The notes below the pieces were generated by a model that was given only the letters and a program-made list of their open reading frames with translations, searched no databases and was not told the DNA's origin. Of a stretch of DNA of 41,056 bases, positions 29,747-40,735 are shown piece by piece. The stretch is from a virus. The stretch covers positions 1 to 41,056 of IMG/VR virus record IMGVR_UViG_3300044627_002766. One strand, given 5' to 3'. Numbering within the stretch: the first letter of the stretch is position 1; every line of letters starts with the position of its first letter. The translations under genes were made by a program, and so were the position numbers.

Positions 29747-31831
29747 TTACCCGTTTGATTGAGCACGCACGGTGGTTGTGAATGCGGTGCTGTTGGCGGA
29801 AAGAGGAGTGGCACGAATCAACAAGTTTTTATCCAGTGCGCCACTCAAAGTTGTACTGTAAGAAGACACAGGGCCAGTTGCTCCTGTGCGAATCAAGCCG
29901 TATTGCGTGTTTACGGTATTGGTTCCGTCCTGCACCACCAACATCTTCAACATTTCAGTTTTGTTCAACACGGTATCACGAGCAGAAATTGTGACCTCAA
30001 ACGCAGGATAGTTCATTATAGAGGCAGTACCGTCGTAAACACTCGGTATTGTAGCAATAGTTTGATTGGCTGTGGTAGCCGTTGTGGTGGTTCTATAAGT
30101 TTCAACAAACGAATAGGTGTCGGCAAACGATGGAGCAGTTACTTGATTAAGGAAACCGCCGCTGTTGTTTATTCCGCCCGCACCAGCACTCAGCACAATA
30201 ACTCCAGTATTGTCATCAACTGTAATGTGGGTGTTGTTTATTTCTCCAACCGAATCACCAATGGTTGTTATGGTGTTTCCACCACCGTTTCCTGATGAAT
30301 CTGAATTAATGTATAGTGGAGTGGTGCTTCCCGCACCTGCATATTGCTGAATAGCCTTTGTGTATACTGTTCCGTTTACGGATGTGTCTGTTCCAAAGGT
30401 TGCACCACCAGACACATACAGAGTGGATGCAGTGATTCCTGCGGTGAAACGGGTCAGAGACGAGAATGTTCCGCCTGCTGAAGAGATGCCTGCGGTGAAA
30501 CGGGTCAGAGACGAGAATGTTCCGCCTGCGGCAGAAATTCCTGCGTTGAAAGTGTTTAGAGCGGTGAATGTGTTGGCTCCACCAACGGTGACACCCGTGA
30601 CTGCACCTGTGAGTCCGTTGAAAGAAGTCACAATATTGGGTGCGGAGATGTTTCCGCTAAAGGTTCCGCCTGCGGCACTCAAACCACCATTTGCTGCCAA
30701 AACTCCAGTAACAGTAATTGCATCTGTTACGGCATCACCTAGATTGACATTTCCATTGGCAACAAAGTTTCCATTAACGGTAAGAGTTGAACCCGAAGGA
30801 ATTGTTGTGTTTGATGATAAAGTTGCTCCAGAAGCACTAATTCCCTCAGTAAATCTTGTGAGTGCGCTGAAGGTTCCGCCTGCTGAAGAGATACCTGCAT
30901 TGAAAGTGTTTAGAGCGGTGAATGTGTTGGCTCCACCAACGGTGACACCTGTAACTGCGCCAGTGAGTCCGTTGAACGATTGAACTCCGATATTGGTAAT
31001 CGTAACTGCACCAGTTGCTCCGCTAACAGAAATACCAGTTCCTGCTACGGCAGCCGACACACCCTGCACTGCACCTGTGAGTCCATTGAACGAAACCACA
31101 TAATCGCCAACGGGACCTGTTGCGCCTGTTGCGCCTTGAACGCCTGTTGCACCTGTAGCACCTGTTGCGCCTGTAGCACCTGTTGCGCCTTGAACGCCTG
31201 TTGCTCCTGTAGCACCTGTTGCACCTGTTGCTCCTGTAGCACCTGTTGCACCTGTTGCTCCTGTAGCACCTGTTGCACCTGTAGCACCTGTTGCTCCTGT
31301 AGCACCTGTAGCACCTGTAGCACCTGTAGCACCTGTAGCACCTGTTGCGCCTTGAACGCCTGTTGCTCCTGTAGCACCTGTAGCACCTGTAGCACCTGTA
31401 GCACCTGTAGCACCTGTAGCACCTGTTGCGCCTGTTGCGCCTTGAACGCCTGTTGCTCCTGTAGCACCTGTTGCGCCTTGAACGCCTGTAGCACCTGTAG
31501 CACCTGTAGCACCTGTTGCGCCTTGAACGCCTGTTGCTCCTGTAGCACCTGTTGCGCCTTGAACGCCTGTTGCACCTGTTGCGCCTATTGTTCCTATAGA
31601 ACTAATATAATCTTTAACTGCACCAAGTGTGGGAATCTGATAGGTAAGTCCTGCGGCAATTCCACCTGAAGCACCACACACACCAGCACCGACCCACACT
31701 GGAGTGGTTGTTCCACCCATACCAACCCACAGGGTACTGTCTGCATAGTTAAAAACCGGCTCTCCTAATGTGAGTCCTGATGAGCCGGTTGGAGCACTTG
31801 TGCTTTTCTTAAGAGATATCTGAATAGGCAT
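29747..31831 (-). CDS. Collagen-like tail fibre with GAT repeats
   Basis: The 694-residue protein opens with [37 protein letters not shown] and [18 protein letters not shown], a domain it shares with the 36377-35691 gene. Residues about 80-243 are Gly-Ala-Thr triplets interrupted by GVQ, a collagen-like triple-helix shaft. A series of FNGLTGAV segments and repeats such as [17 protein letters not shown] follow (about 250-470), then a beta-rich tip. A TATAAATA promoter lies 15 bases upstream and aagaggaa is the ribosome site. It is very likely a trimeric fibre. Confidence 0.75.
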   Translation of the reverse strand: MPIQISLKKSTSAPTGSSGLTLGEPVFNYADSTLWVGMGGTTTPVWVGAGVCGASGGIAAGLTYQIPTLGAVKDYISSIGTIGATGATGVQGATGATGATGVQGATGATGATGATGVQGATGATGATGVQGATGATGATGATGATGATGATGATGATGVQGATGATGATGATGATGATGATGATGATGATGATGATGATGATGATGATGATGVQGATGATGATGATGATGVQGATGATGPVGDYVVSFNGLTGAVQGVSAAVAGTGISVSGATGAVTITNIGVQSFNGLTGAVTGVTVGGANTFTALNTFNAGISSAGGTFSALTRFTEGISASGATLSSNTTIPSGSTLTVNGNFVANGNVNLGDAVTDAITVTGVLAANGGLSAAGGTFSGNISAPNIVTSFNGLTGAVTGVTVGGANTFTALNTFNAGISAAGGTFSSLTRFTAGISSAGGTFSSLTRFTAGITASTLYVSGGATFGTDTSVNGTVYTKAIQQYAGAGSTTPLYINSDSSGNGGGNTITTIGDSVGEINNTHITVDDNTGVIVLSAGAGGINNSGGFLNQVTAPSFADTYSFVETYRTTTTATTANQTIATIPSVYDGTASIMNYPAFEVTISARDTVLNKTEMLKMLVVQDGTNTVNTQYGLIRTGATGPVSSYSTTLSGALDKNLLIRATPLSANSTAFTTTVRAQSNG
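30438..30529 (-). repeat. 41-bp exact tandem repeat in the fibre gene
   Basis: Bases 30438-30478 and 30489-30529 are identical (period 51 bases, 17 codons), encoding the [14 protein letters not shown]-type unit. Confidence 0.8.
30546..30949 (-). repeat. 50-bp exact direct repeat in the fibre gene
   Basis: Bases 30546-30595 recur exactly at 30900-30949 (354 bases apart, in frame), encoding the [16 protein letters not shown] unit twice. Confidence 0.8.
31107..31594 (-). repeat. 9-bp minisatellite encoding Gly-Ala-Thr triplets
   Basis: About 50 units of a nine-base repeat (gtagcacct and near variants on the plus strand) encode G-A-T, with periodic G-V-Q units. Gain or loss of units would keep the reading frame and change fibre length. 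Confidence 0.85.
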
Positions 31832-31846
31832 TAGTTTCCTCTTCTA

Positions 31847-31854
31847 TATTTATA
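31847..31854 (-). promoter_or_regulatory. Late promoter TATAAATA
   Basis: Exact T4-type late core TATAAATA on the minus strand, 15 bases before the fibre ATG at 31831, overlapping the 3' end of the upstream small gene. Confidence 0.7.
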
Positions 31855-32149
31855 GAGAGCCACCGTCAAGGTATGTTATTGCTCCAGTTCTACCGTCTAT
31901 ACTCTGCACACCAATATTTGTGATTGTAACTGTACCAGTTGCTCCACTAACTATCACACCTGTTCCTGCCACAGCAGCCGATACTCCCTGCACCGCACCC
32001 GTGACTCCGTTGAACGAAATCACATAGTCTTCGGTGGTTTGTATGGCTCCAACAGTAAAGTCCCATGCAGCACCGTTCCATTTCCATGTGGAACCGGAAT
32101 AAGTGTAGGTTTCGTTCGGGGCGGGAGATGCTGGAAAGTTGATGGGCAT
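31850..32149 (-). CDS. Small tail protein with WKWNGAAW module
   Basis: The 99-residue protein starts MPINFPASPAPNETYTYSGS followed by TWKWNGAAWDF, a short module shared with the N-terminus of the 37082-36402 gene. [19 protein letters not shown] (about 45-63) and [16 protein letters not shown] are nearly the same as a segment of the downstream collagen-like fibre, so this may be a former fibre N-terminus or a separate linker subunit. It begins three bases after the 964-residue gene. Confidence 0.65.
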   Translation of the reverse strand: MPINFPASPAPNETYTYSGSTWKWNGAAWDFTVGAIQTTEDYVISFNGVTGAVQGVSAAVAGTGVIVSGATGTVTITNIGVQSIDGRTGAITYLDGGSL

Positions 32150-32152
32150 GGA

Positions 32153-35047
32153 TTACCAGAACTTTAGAGTTCTCCACATTTCCTGACCTGTATGACGCAT
32201 GATGTACAAATATGTTAAACCATCAACAGTTTTTACAATTTCAAATTTATTGCTGAGAGTTGCTGTGCTATGAGCATATGGAATAGATGCTGCTGCTTCT
32301 ACTTGGAATGTAGAAAGGTCTAGTTCATAAATACGGTTTGTAGCATCTTTGGTGAAGTAATACGAATCAACTCCGTCATAGACATACATGGAACCTGTAG
32401 TCAAAGTTGTTGTTATAGGTGTAATGAATGGTGTAATTTCCCAAGTTGATGTTGGGATATCAAATATATCAAAAATATTTGAGCCACCGCCACGGGGAGA
32501 AATCAACCATCTTCCTTTCTTTTCTACATCGGAAACACCAAACAACCATTTTATATCAATACCTGTGCTTCTTGCTGGAATTTCATAAATTGCATAGAAT
32601 GTATCTGTGGCATTGGAAGTCAATGCAGGTATAGTAATCACCGTTCCAGTATTTGAAGTTATTGCAACTTCTACGGTTGCTGCACCAGCAGAAGAAGAAG
32701 CGGTTCCCGCAATATAACGAATTCTTTTTCCTGCCAGATAGTTTGTTGGGAAATTTTTATTTGCATCAGTAACAGTGGTTGTTCCTGCACCAGTAGTTAC
32801 TATTCCATACGAGTCCATAATCTCATACTTGGAAGTTGCATCTGGTGTTGCAACATTCCAAGAAGCCACGGTTAGAGTTGTTGCAGTATTGGAAGAGATT
32901 ACAACATCATTTCCTTCTCCCGTTCCTGAAACAATTCTAACACGGCAGTTTTGATATTGATTGATTCTCCAGTTTTTGGTTGTGTCAACCAGCGTAGTTG
33001 ATGTACCAGAAGTTGCCCAACCCAACGGAGATCTTTCTGCCACTTTATCAATGCACATTGCACCGAATGGTCGTGCTTCTTGAATCACATAACGAGATGT
33101 TCCGTTTGCCATCACTGAAATTACAGACGACAAAGTTAATGTTGTTGCAGTGTTTGCGGTAATGCGTCTGGCACCCGCGTTAGTTGGCGATGTTCCCGCT
33201 GTTTGCACGAATACCACTCTTCCAACATGCTCGTTGGTATTCCAGTTTTGAGCAGCATCCACAAGCAAAGATGTGGTGAGCGTGATACCCGCAGTTGGGC
33301 TTTGTGTTGCGGCAGAATTTGCAGCAATGCTAAATGCGGTTAGAGAGTTTGTTCCTATGACTGCAAATGTATCATTGAAAGTTGTTTCTGTGGTACAACC
33401 AGCAATAATAACAGATTCACCGTGCCTGAAATCGTGATTTACTGCTGAAACTACATTTCCTACTTTTCCAACAGTAAGAGTTATTGTAAGACCAGAGCCA
33501 GAACCACCTGTGGTGTTTGAAGAACCGTTTGCATAACCGCTTCCAGATGCAGCAAGTTGCAAAGATGTTACTGCACCACCACCAGTGACTCCGGTAACAT
33601 ATACCTGACCGTTTGTTCCTGTGGTGGAACATGTAACTAAATCTCCAACAACATAGTTTGTTCCTGCTGCATTTACTGCAACGCTTAAAATACCGCTTGC
33701 GCTGTATGTTATGCTTGTTACTCCATATCCTTCATGTGGTGGACCATAAGATAATGTGACACCAGAAGCAGGAGTTGCAGAAATTTGACGAGCAACACCA
33801 GTATCTACTATTGGCGCACTTGCCCACAAATCATGTTCAACCGAATATTGATACAGTGCTGATGAAGCATTTCCAGCAAGCCACATTTTATCGGTATCTC
33901 CGTATATTGCATAACCTGATGTGTTATCTGGCGTAATATCCCATTTCTTTTCAAGATAAAAAGTATCTGCTGAGTTTGCAGTAATTCTTCTTCGTTGTCC
34001 AATTCCTGTACCAGAAACAATTCTCAACTGATAATTTGCATAGCGGTCGTATGCATAAGTTGCTCCGCTTTGAACCAATGTTTTTGCAGCAGCAGAAGAA
34101 GCAGTAACACCACTAAGAAATACTCCACCAGCCTCACCTGTTCTGTCAATTGCAAAATCCGTACCTAAGGCAGCAGCATGATGCATTGGACCGGAAGGAG
34201 TTTTTGTGAACCAAGAATCCAGAAGAATATCATAGTATTGAAACGCAGCAAATGGTGTGGATGCTGCGGCTGTCACCAGCCAAATTCCACCCGTCATTAT
34301 TTGGTATATTGAACTTGCATCAGGAGTAACTGTCCAAGCCGAGTCTACAGTCAAGACACTGGATTCAATTACAAAGTGAGTTTGCGAACCAGCAGATGTT
34401 ACTGGTACTGCAAAAGGGGTTACGGCAGAAAAACCAGTATTATTAAAAGAATCTACTGCTTGATGGTTGGTATCAGAGAATGTCAGGGTGGTTGTATCAT
34501 TGTAAAGAATTCTTCTTACTTGAGACTGACCAGTGCTGAATATCAAACGACAGTTGTAACCGTCCCATTGATTAACTCTCCATTTTTTGGTAGAGTCACC
34601 GATTTGAGTTGCGCTGGCAGTTGTTGCCAAACCATTGTCGTGAATCACTCCATCCGAGCAAGCAGTAATTGTTCTTTCTTGTCCTGCACCAGTACCATAA
34701 AGAATTCTAATTTTACTTCCTACACAAACATTTCCCAGTCTACCAAGTCCACCAATTGTTATGGTGGTGGAAGTTGCGCTGATTGTATGTCCTCTGCTTC
34801 CAGCGTATGCAGCATATTTTCCGGCAACGGCAGTGGCAGGAGCAATATTTGGTGCAGCACATTCTTGCCACGAATCACTATAGGTATCATATCGCCACAT
34901 TGCCTGACCGACAATGTAGTACATATATCGCGCACTTTCATCAGATGACAGCAAAGTAGCAGTGCTACTTGTTGCTGTGGGAGCGAAACGCATCCATTCA
35001 AATACGGGTTGATCAACTTGTGTCTTTAGTAGATTGGTTACTGCCAT
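32153..35047 (-). CDS. Large tail-fibre/adhesin protein with internal repeats
   Basis: The 964-residue protein begins MAVTNLLKTQVDQPVFEWMR and soon shows a Kelch-like blade (MYYIVGQAMWRYDTYSDSW). At least five related units follow the pattern RIVSGTG-x-GQ-x-R-x-I-x-x-NTATTLTL...W...PDATSKYEI: near residues 110-130 (IRILYGTGAGQERTI), about 335 (LRIVSGTGIGQRRRI), about 610 (RVVFVQTAG), about 690 (VRIVSGTGEGNDVVI) and about 755. The composition (T, S, G, A, N rich, low charge) and neighbours point to a fibre or baseplate-attached adhesin. No enzyme motif is visible. aggaat precedes the ATG. Confidence 0.7.
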   Translation of the reverse strand: MAVTNLLKTQVDQPVFEWMRFAPTATSSTATLLSSDESARYMYYIVGQAMWRYDTYSDSWQECAAPNIAPATAVAGKYAAYAGSRGHTISATSTTITIGGLGRLGNVCVGSKIRILYGTGAGQERTITACSDGVIHDNGLATTASATQIGDSTKKWRVNQWDGYNCRLIFSTGQSQVRRILYNDTTTLTFSDTNHQAVDSFNNTGFSAVTPFAVPVTSAGSQTHFVIESSVLTVDSAWTVTPDASSIYQIMTGGIWLVTAAASTPFAAFQYYDILLDSWFTKTPSGPMHHAAALGTDFAIDRTGEAGGVFLSGVTASSAAAKTLVQSGATYAYDRYANYQLRIVSGTGIGQRRRITANSADTFYLEKKWDITPDNTSGYAIYGDTDKMWLAGNASSALYQYSVEHDLWASAPIVDTGVARQISATPASGVTLSYGPPHEGYGVTSITYSASGILSVAVNAAGTNYVVGDLVTCSTTGTNGQVYVTGVTGGGAVTSLQLAASGSGYANGSSNTTGGSGSGLTITLTVGKVGNVVSAVNHDFRHGESVIIAGCTTETTFNDTFAVIGTNSLTAFSIAANSAATQSPTAGITLTTSLLVDAAQNWNTNEHVGRVVFVQTAGTSPTNAGARRITANTATTLTLSSVISVMANGTSRYVIQEARPFGAMCIDKVAERSPLGWATSGTSTTLVDTTKNWRINQYQNCRVRIVSGTGEGNDVVISSNTATTLTVASWNVATPDATSKYEIMDSYGIVTTGAGTTTVTDANKNFPTNYLAGKRIRYIAGTASSSAGAATVEVAITSNTGTVITIPALTSNATDTFYAIYEIPARSTGIDIKWLFGVSDVEKKGRWLISPRGGGSNIFDIFDIPTSTWEITPFITPITTTLTTGSMYVYDGVDSYYFTKDATNRIYELDLSTFQVEAAASIPYAHSTATLSNKFEIVKTVDGLTYLYIMRHTGQEMWRTLKFW

Positions 35048-35059
35048 TGTGTATTCCTA

Positions 35060-35674
35060 TTATGAGAATGTGAGTTTAGAACGAATTGCTTGAGCGTAGC
35101 AGGCTTGAGCGTCATTGGCTACACGCCATAATTGATGAACAGGACCTTCCATGATTAATCCCGTGGCTGAAGATGACAATGAATATGGATTAGCCGCAGC
35201 AATTGGAACAAGTTGACTTGCTGAGTTATTACTGACTGTTGCACTAACTGTTCCCGAAACAGGAATAGTGGTGTTAACTTCAGTTGGTGCTGCCAAATTG
35301 GTTCCGATTGCTTCTATTACGACTTTTTGGCGTAGACGGGAATCAACAACAGCATTGCTTTCTAGCAGTTTGTTCATGCGGCGAAGGAGATCGTGTAGTG
35401 ACTCTTCACCTGCAAGGTCAAGGTAGATTTGCAGAACATCTGTGGCACTCATGGATGTGGTGTCGTAGTCTAGAGTCAGCACATTGTTGGCAAAACTTAC
35501 TGCTCCTGTGGATGAACTAGCAAAATTGTAAATAATGGTGTTGGCGGTTACATTGGTGATAAGTAAAATATTAGCCAATGTGATCTGCTGAGACAGACCC
35601 GAAAAGGTGACTGTCTTTGCAGTTGGATTGAAGGCGTATGTTCCTGATGCGTCTTGTCCTAGTAGTTTCTTCAT
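35060..35674 (-). CDS. Tail structural protein
   Basis: The 204-residue protein begins MKKLLGQDASGTYAFNPTAK and has a beta-rich N-terminal half (VTFSGLSQQITLANILLITN, VSFANNVLTLDYDTTSMSA). A helix follows (LHDLLRRMNKLLESNAVVD), then a C-terminal part with PVHQLWRVANDAQACYAQAI. The order resembles structural proteins next to fibre genes in aquatic T4-like phages. A TATAAATA promoter lies 13 bases upstream with a GGGAGGAGA ribosome site, indicating strong late expression. Confidence 0.6.
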   Translation of the reverse strand: MKKLLGQDASGTYAFNPTAKTVTFSGLSQQITLANILLITNVTANTIIYNFASSSTGAVSFANNVLTLDYDTTSMSATDVLQIYLDLAGEESLHDLLRRMNKLLESNAVVDSRLRQKVVIEAIGTNLAAPTEVNTTIPVSGTVSATVSNNSASQLVPIAAANPYSLSSSATGLIMEGPVHQLWRVANDAQACYAQAIRSKLTFS

Positions 35675-35687
35675 AGGTTCTCCTCCC

Positions 35688-35695
35688 TATTTATA
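35688..35695 (-). promoter_or_regulatory. Late promoter TATAAATA
   Basis: Exact TATAAATA on the minus strand, 13 bases before the ATG at 35674, overlapping the last codons of the upstream gene. Confidence 0.7.
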
Positions 35696-36377
35696 GGGCT
35701 ATTGCCATCGCAATCACAAACCCAAGGTCTGCAGCAGAACCAGTTGGCCCTGTGTTTCCTTGAGATCCCGTAGCACCCGTGTTGCCCTGAATGCCTTGAG
35801 GACCAGTTGCTCCTGTTGCTCCCACTGGTCCAGTGGCACCAACTCCGCTCGGAACCGCAGGTTGAATCCACTGCGATGAGTCTCCATCGTATACAAACAC
35901 ATACTCCGAACCGCTGTCAGAGTTCAACCATCTGTCTCCGTAGGTTGCCCCTACGGGAGCATTATTTTGATAGTAAAAATCGTTTCCTCCACCTCCACCA
36001 CCCGTTCCGATGTAATTGATGGTGAATGTTGTGCCTGAAACTGAAACCGATATATCGGTTCCGCCTGTTATTCCCAAAAAACCTGTTAATCCGTTAACAG
36101 CAGACACATACGCAGAAGTAATCCCAATGAAATTTGAAGACACCGCAGAGAAATAATTTCTAACAGCACTAAGTGTAGGAATTTGAGTAGTGATGCCAGC
36201 GGCAATTCCTCCAGAAGCACCACAGACACCAGCACCAACCCACACTGGAGACACTCCAGAACCTTTACCAAGCCAAAGTGTATTGTTAGAATAATTAAAA
36301 GCAGGCTCACCAAGGGTTAATCCGGTGGAGGAAGTGGGGTTTGATGTGCCTTTTGATATGCTTATTTGTACTGACAC
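35691..36377 (-). CDS. Fibre protein with LTLGEP domain and short collagen-like tail
   Basis: The 228-residue protein starts at GTG with AGGGAT upstream. QISISKGTSNPTSSTGLTLG, EPAFNYSNNTLWLGKG and [18 protein letters not shown] are closely related to the N-terminus of the 31831-29747 fibre. NDFYYQNNAPVGATYGDRWL and QWIQPAVPSG match a segment of the 39975-38314 protein. It ends with about ten Gly-x-Y triplets ([18 protein letters not shown] and onward) and a hydrophobic AADLGFVIAMAIAL tail. It looks like a shortened relative of the larger fibres, assembled from shared pieces. Confidence 0.65.
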   Translation of the reverse strand: MSVQISISKGTSNPTSSTGLTLGEPAFNYSNNTLWLGKGSGVSPVWVGAGVCGASGGIAAGITTQIPTLSAVRNYFSAVSSNFIGITSAYVSAVNGLTGFLGITGGTDISVSVSGTTFTINYIGTGGGGGGNDFYYQNNAPVGATYGDRWLNSDSGSEYVFVYDGDSSQWIQPAVPSGVGATGPVGATGATGPQGIQGNTGATGSQGNTGPTGSAADLGFVIAMAIAL

Positions 36378-36395
36378 CGAATATCCCTGTTATGG

Positions 36396-36403
36396 TATTT
36401 ATT
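36396..36403 (-). promoter_or_regulatory. Late-promoter-like AATAAATA
   Basis: AATAAATA on the minus strand, 18 bases before the GTG at 36377; AGGGAT provides the ribosome site. Confidence 0.55.
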
Positions 36404-37082
36404 ATAGCGGCATTTCATCGTCGTAAATACCACCATCAATACTTGAAAATACATTGTTAGCAGAAACCAGTTGAGTTACCCCAGTTGAAGTGTTTTGAAC
36501 CACAAAGTTGGTGTTGCTTTGGGTGTATGTAGAAGAGGTTGACAAAACCTCTCCTACTTGAGCAGCCTTTGCTAAAATAGTTGAGTACGATACTATTTGC
36601 ATTTGTCCTGTTTCATTGTCCTGAAACAAGAATTTATCAAGATTGGTAGGAGAAGCAATACTGAAAGGTGCACCCGCACCTGTTGCTCCGTAATGTATTG
36701 CAAACGAGATTCCACCACCCGATGTGGAGAGCGTGAGTCCTGCTCCTGCACGGAATGCTACTGCGCCTGTTAGTCCGTTTGCAGACGACACACCTTGAAC
36801 TGCACCTGTGAGTCCGTTGAATGCAGACACATAATCGGTTATAGAAGTTCCACCACTAGAACCAGTGTAGTTTACTGTTAGTGTTTTTCCTGCGGATACC
36901 ACAGAAATACTAGTTCCACCAACCACGGACACATCGCCCGTGATTCCGTTTACTGTTTCAACAAAATCAACGCCGAGATTGTCGTTGTAGGTTTCCCATG
37001 CAGCACCGTTCCACTTCCACGACTTGCCGCCGAGGGAGTAGACTTGATTCAGTACTGGTGTTGATGGGAAGTCGAGGGGCAT
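36402..37082 (-). CDS. Tail-fibre protein with WKWNGAAW module
   Basis: The 226-residue protein starts MPLDFPSTPVLNQVYSLGGK followed by SWKWNGAAWETY, the module shared with the 32149-31850 gene. Repeated [20 protein letters not shown] units and beta-rich stretches (GTSISVVSAGKTLTVNYTG) follow, then a less repetitive C-terminus (NLDKFLFQDNETGQMQIVSY) ending in IDGGIYDDEMPL. The TAATG overlap with the upstream gene suggests co-translation. With the next gene downstream it forms the first copy of a duplicated two-gene cassette. Confidence 0.65.
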   Translation of the reverse strand: MPLDFPSTPVLNQVYSLGGKSWKWNGAAWETYNDNLGVDFVETVNGITGDVSVVGGTSISVVSAGKTLTVNYTGSSGGTSITDYVSAFNGLTGAVQGVSSANGLTGAVAFRAGAGLTLSTSGGGISFAIHYGATGAGAPFSIASPTNLDKFLFQDNETGQMQIVSYSTILAKAAQVGEVLSTSSTYTQSNTNFVVQNTSTGVTQLVSANNVFSSIDGGIYDDEMPL

Positions 37083-38313
37083 TATACGATCTCAAACCAA
37101 GAGAAGTCGGCAGAAATTTTTGCACCATTGTTAATAGGAGTCATTGTGAGTACAATCACATCACTAACTCCTGTTTGTGTTCTTCCCAACTGAAAGTTGA
37201 AATCGTTGATATCAGACACGGAAAACGCTCCGCTGCTATTGATGTATCCGCCGATAATGTCTGTTCCGCCAGACACGGCTGTTGCAGTGGTGTTGTAGTC
37301 CACATTTCCGTTGTAGTGCGTAGTCCACGATCCACCTGTCAGGGTAGGATTCAACAGGATTCTGTACTGAACGGTGTCAGCCTTGTTGTTTGTGCTGTCT
37401 TGAACAACAGCACTAATGTTGGACGGAACAATCACACTGTCAAGTCTGTTGGAGTTCAGTTTCAAAGCAACAATCGGATACTGCGTTCCTGCGGTTGTAA
37501 GTCCCATCAGCGTGGCTCCGCTATGCGTCACATTGTATCTGCGGCTAAAGCCTTCGTATCCACCTTCACTGATGACGCTTGAACAGATTTGTGTGAGTGT
37601 GCTGCCTGCGGCTTGTGCGGTCGTATTTTCTATTTCGTATCGTATAGGCAGCACAGCCGTGGTCATGTATGTGGTGGGGTGGACATTATCGTTGTGGAAA
37701 GTATGGGCTACCACAGGCTTTCCGTCCACAAAGAATCCGCAACGCACATCGCCCACGCCCAACCACTCAATATCCGTCCAAAAGATGTTGCCTTTGGTGA
37801 CATCAAGCGTTCGGCTTGACGCTCCAGTTCCGTTAAACTTGTCGCCGTTCCACTGTGATTGGTTCACGGTGGTTGTGGTTGCCAATGATGCGCTTGCCAA
37901 GCAAAAGGATAAAGTCAAGCCGTCTTGCTGTAGATACACTCCATTATACGGAGTACCCGCTGTGGCTCCACCTGTTATTCCAAAATATCCGATTCGCTGC
38001 CGTAACCCCTCCTTTGGGGTGTTCATGGCAAATGTGTTGAGTACAAGCAGCGACTTTCCCGGCTGATACGGAAATACACGCTTGGTTTCGGTTGTGAGTT
38101 TGCTGCCAACGGTTGTGCCCACAGACAGTTTCACCGCACTCTCGGTGATAACATAAGAGGCAGTTCCGCCTGTGACTCCAAAAATGTCCCACTTGTCGTT
38201 TCTTTGGTAGCGTTGTTGGCTGTCAAACAGCGTGAACGGATTGGCAACCTTTAAACGGTTGAAAGCGTCCACTGCATTGTCAACGAAACCAACCTTGTTG
38301 TTGAACAGGTAAC

Positions 38314-38317
<4 letters not shown>
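37082..38317 (-). CDS. Virion structural/tail protein
   Basis: I start at ATG 38317, because GGAG lies eight bases before it and ATGA overlaps the previous stop; an in-frame ATG at 38329 is possible. The 411-residue product begins MSYLFNNKVGFVDNAVDAFN followed by RLKVANPFTLFDSQQRYQRN. It continues as a long beta-rich body (WTDIEWLGVGDVRCGFFVDG, RYEIENTTAQAAGSTLTQIC), ending ISADFSWFEIV. I recall proteins with the N-terminal DAFGRLRVSxPxTLFDSQ-like pattern from structural genes of aquatic T4-like phages. A fibre or baseplate-associated role is likely. Confidence 0.65.
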
Positions 38318-39975
<1,658 letters not shown>

Positions 39976-39979
39976 CCTA

Positions 39980-40735
39980 CTATGTAGGGAGTGTGGTTAG
40001 TGCTTTCCAAGAGTGGGGAAACAGGGGAGCAATAATTTGAGAAATTGCTTGGGCGTACTGCTGGACTTCCCATTGTGCGTGTGCGTCAACCCGTTGTGCG
40101 TAGATTCGGGCGTATGCAGACAGCGAACCTGTCCACCACCACTCTGTATAGGTTCCCTGTGGCAGAACCGCTCGTGCCTGTTCAGGAGCAACTCCGCGAG
40201 CCAACAACCGGTTGTATGCGTCAAGTGCTTCCAGTACTACACGATTAAACATCACATCCATTTCATCCACCAACATGGGATCGTCAACAAAATCGCTGCT
40301 GCCCTGCTTGGCTCCATCGGTGGGTGCTGCTCGCCAATCAGGGGTGTAGAACTGTGGTTCGTCTGTGACATACCGACGAGACACTTCGTTTTCCACCATG
40401 CCTACCTTGTGCTTGAACAGTTGTGTACGCACAAAGACGGGAGCCTTGATCCGCAGCGTGATTTGTGGATGGGCAAAAGGAGTCCAGTGCTTGTGTTTAG
40501 CCAAATACGCAATCAGCCGCTCATCCTTTTGTGGCAACACACGCAGTTCGTTTTCGTCAAATCTAGAACCACTATCGGTTAGTCTCTTTTTTGCGGCTTC
40601 GTCTACTCCCCAATCACTCTCTTTGTTGAAAGACACACGGGCAGCGTTCACAACAGTAAGATCACTACCCATGTGATCCACATATTCCACATGACCACAG
40701 TTTAGCACAGAGTAAAAGGTTTCACTCGGTTTCAT
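39980..40735 (-). CDS. thyX: Flavin-dependent thymidylate synthase ThyX
   Basis: ThyX methylates dUMP to dTMP using FAD, NADPH and methylenetetrahydrofolate. I start at the ATG at 40735 with TTGGAGA upstream. The 251-residue product contains WTPFAHPQITLRIKAPVFVR and QLFKHKVGMVENEVSRRYV; the latter is the ThyX signature region (usual form RHRxxSxNExSxRY) with lysines replacing both arginines and one extra residue. GTYTEWWWTGSLSAYARIYA and RVDAHAQWEVQQYA are the typical C-terminal substrate- and FAD-binding segments. Like the class II reductase at the far end of this strand, it supplies DNA precursors. It overlaps the acidic gene by 14 bases. Confidence 0.88.
   Translation of the reverse strand: MKPSETFYSVLNCGHVEYVDHMGSDLTVVNAARVSFNKESDWGVDEAAKKRLTDSGSRFDENELRVLPQKDERLIAYLAKHKHWTPFAHPQITLRIKAPVFVRTQLFKHKVGMVENEVSRRYVTDEPQFYTPDWRAAPTDGAKQGSSDFVDDPMLVDEMDVMFNRVVLEALDAYNRLLARGVAPEQARAVLPQGTYTEWWWTGSLSAYARIYAQRVDAHAQWEVQQYAQAISQIIAPLFPHSWKALTTLPT

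Noticed and set aside
31045-31575. Minus-strand frame reading QQVLQ repeats
   Set aside because: It is another frame of the same nine-base minisatellite inside the collagen-like fibre gene; the GAT frame is the one continuous with conserved N- and C-terminal domains.
30980-31669. Long plus-strand frame rich in Cys, Ser and Thr
   Set aside because: It is antisense to the GAT repeat of the fibre gene; its composition (CC-T/S runs) is exactly what the complementary nine-base repeat produces. It has no ribosome site and no late promoter.
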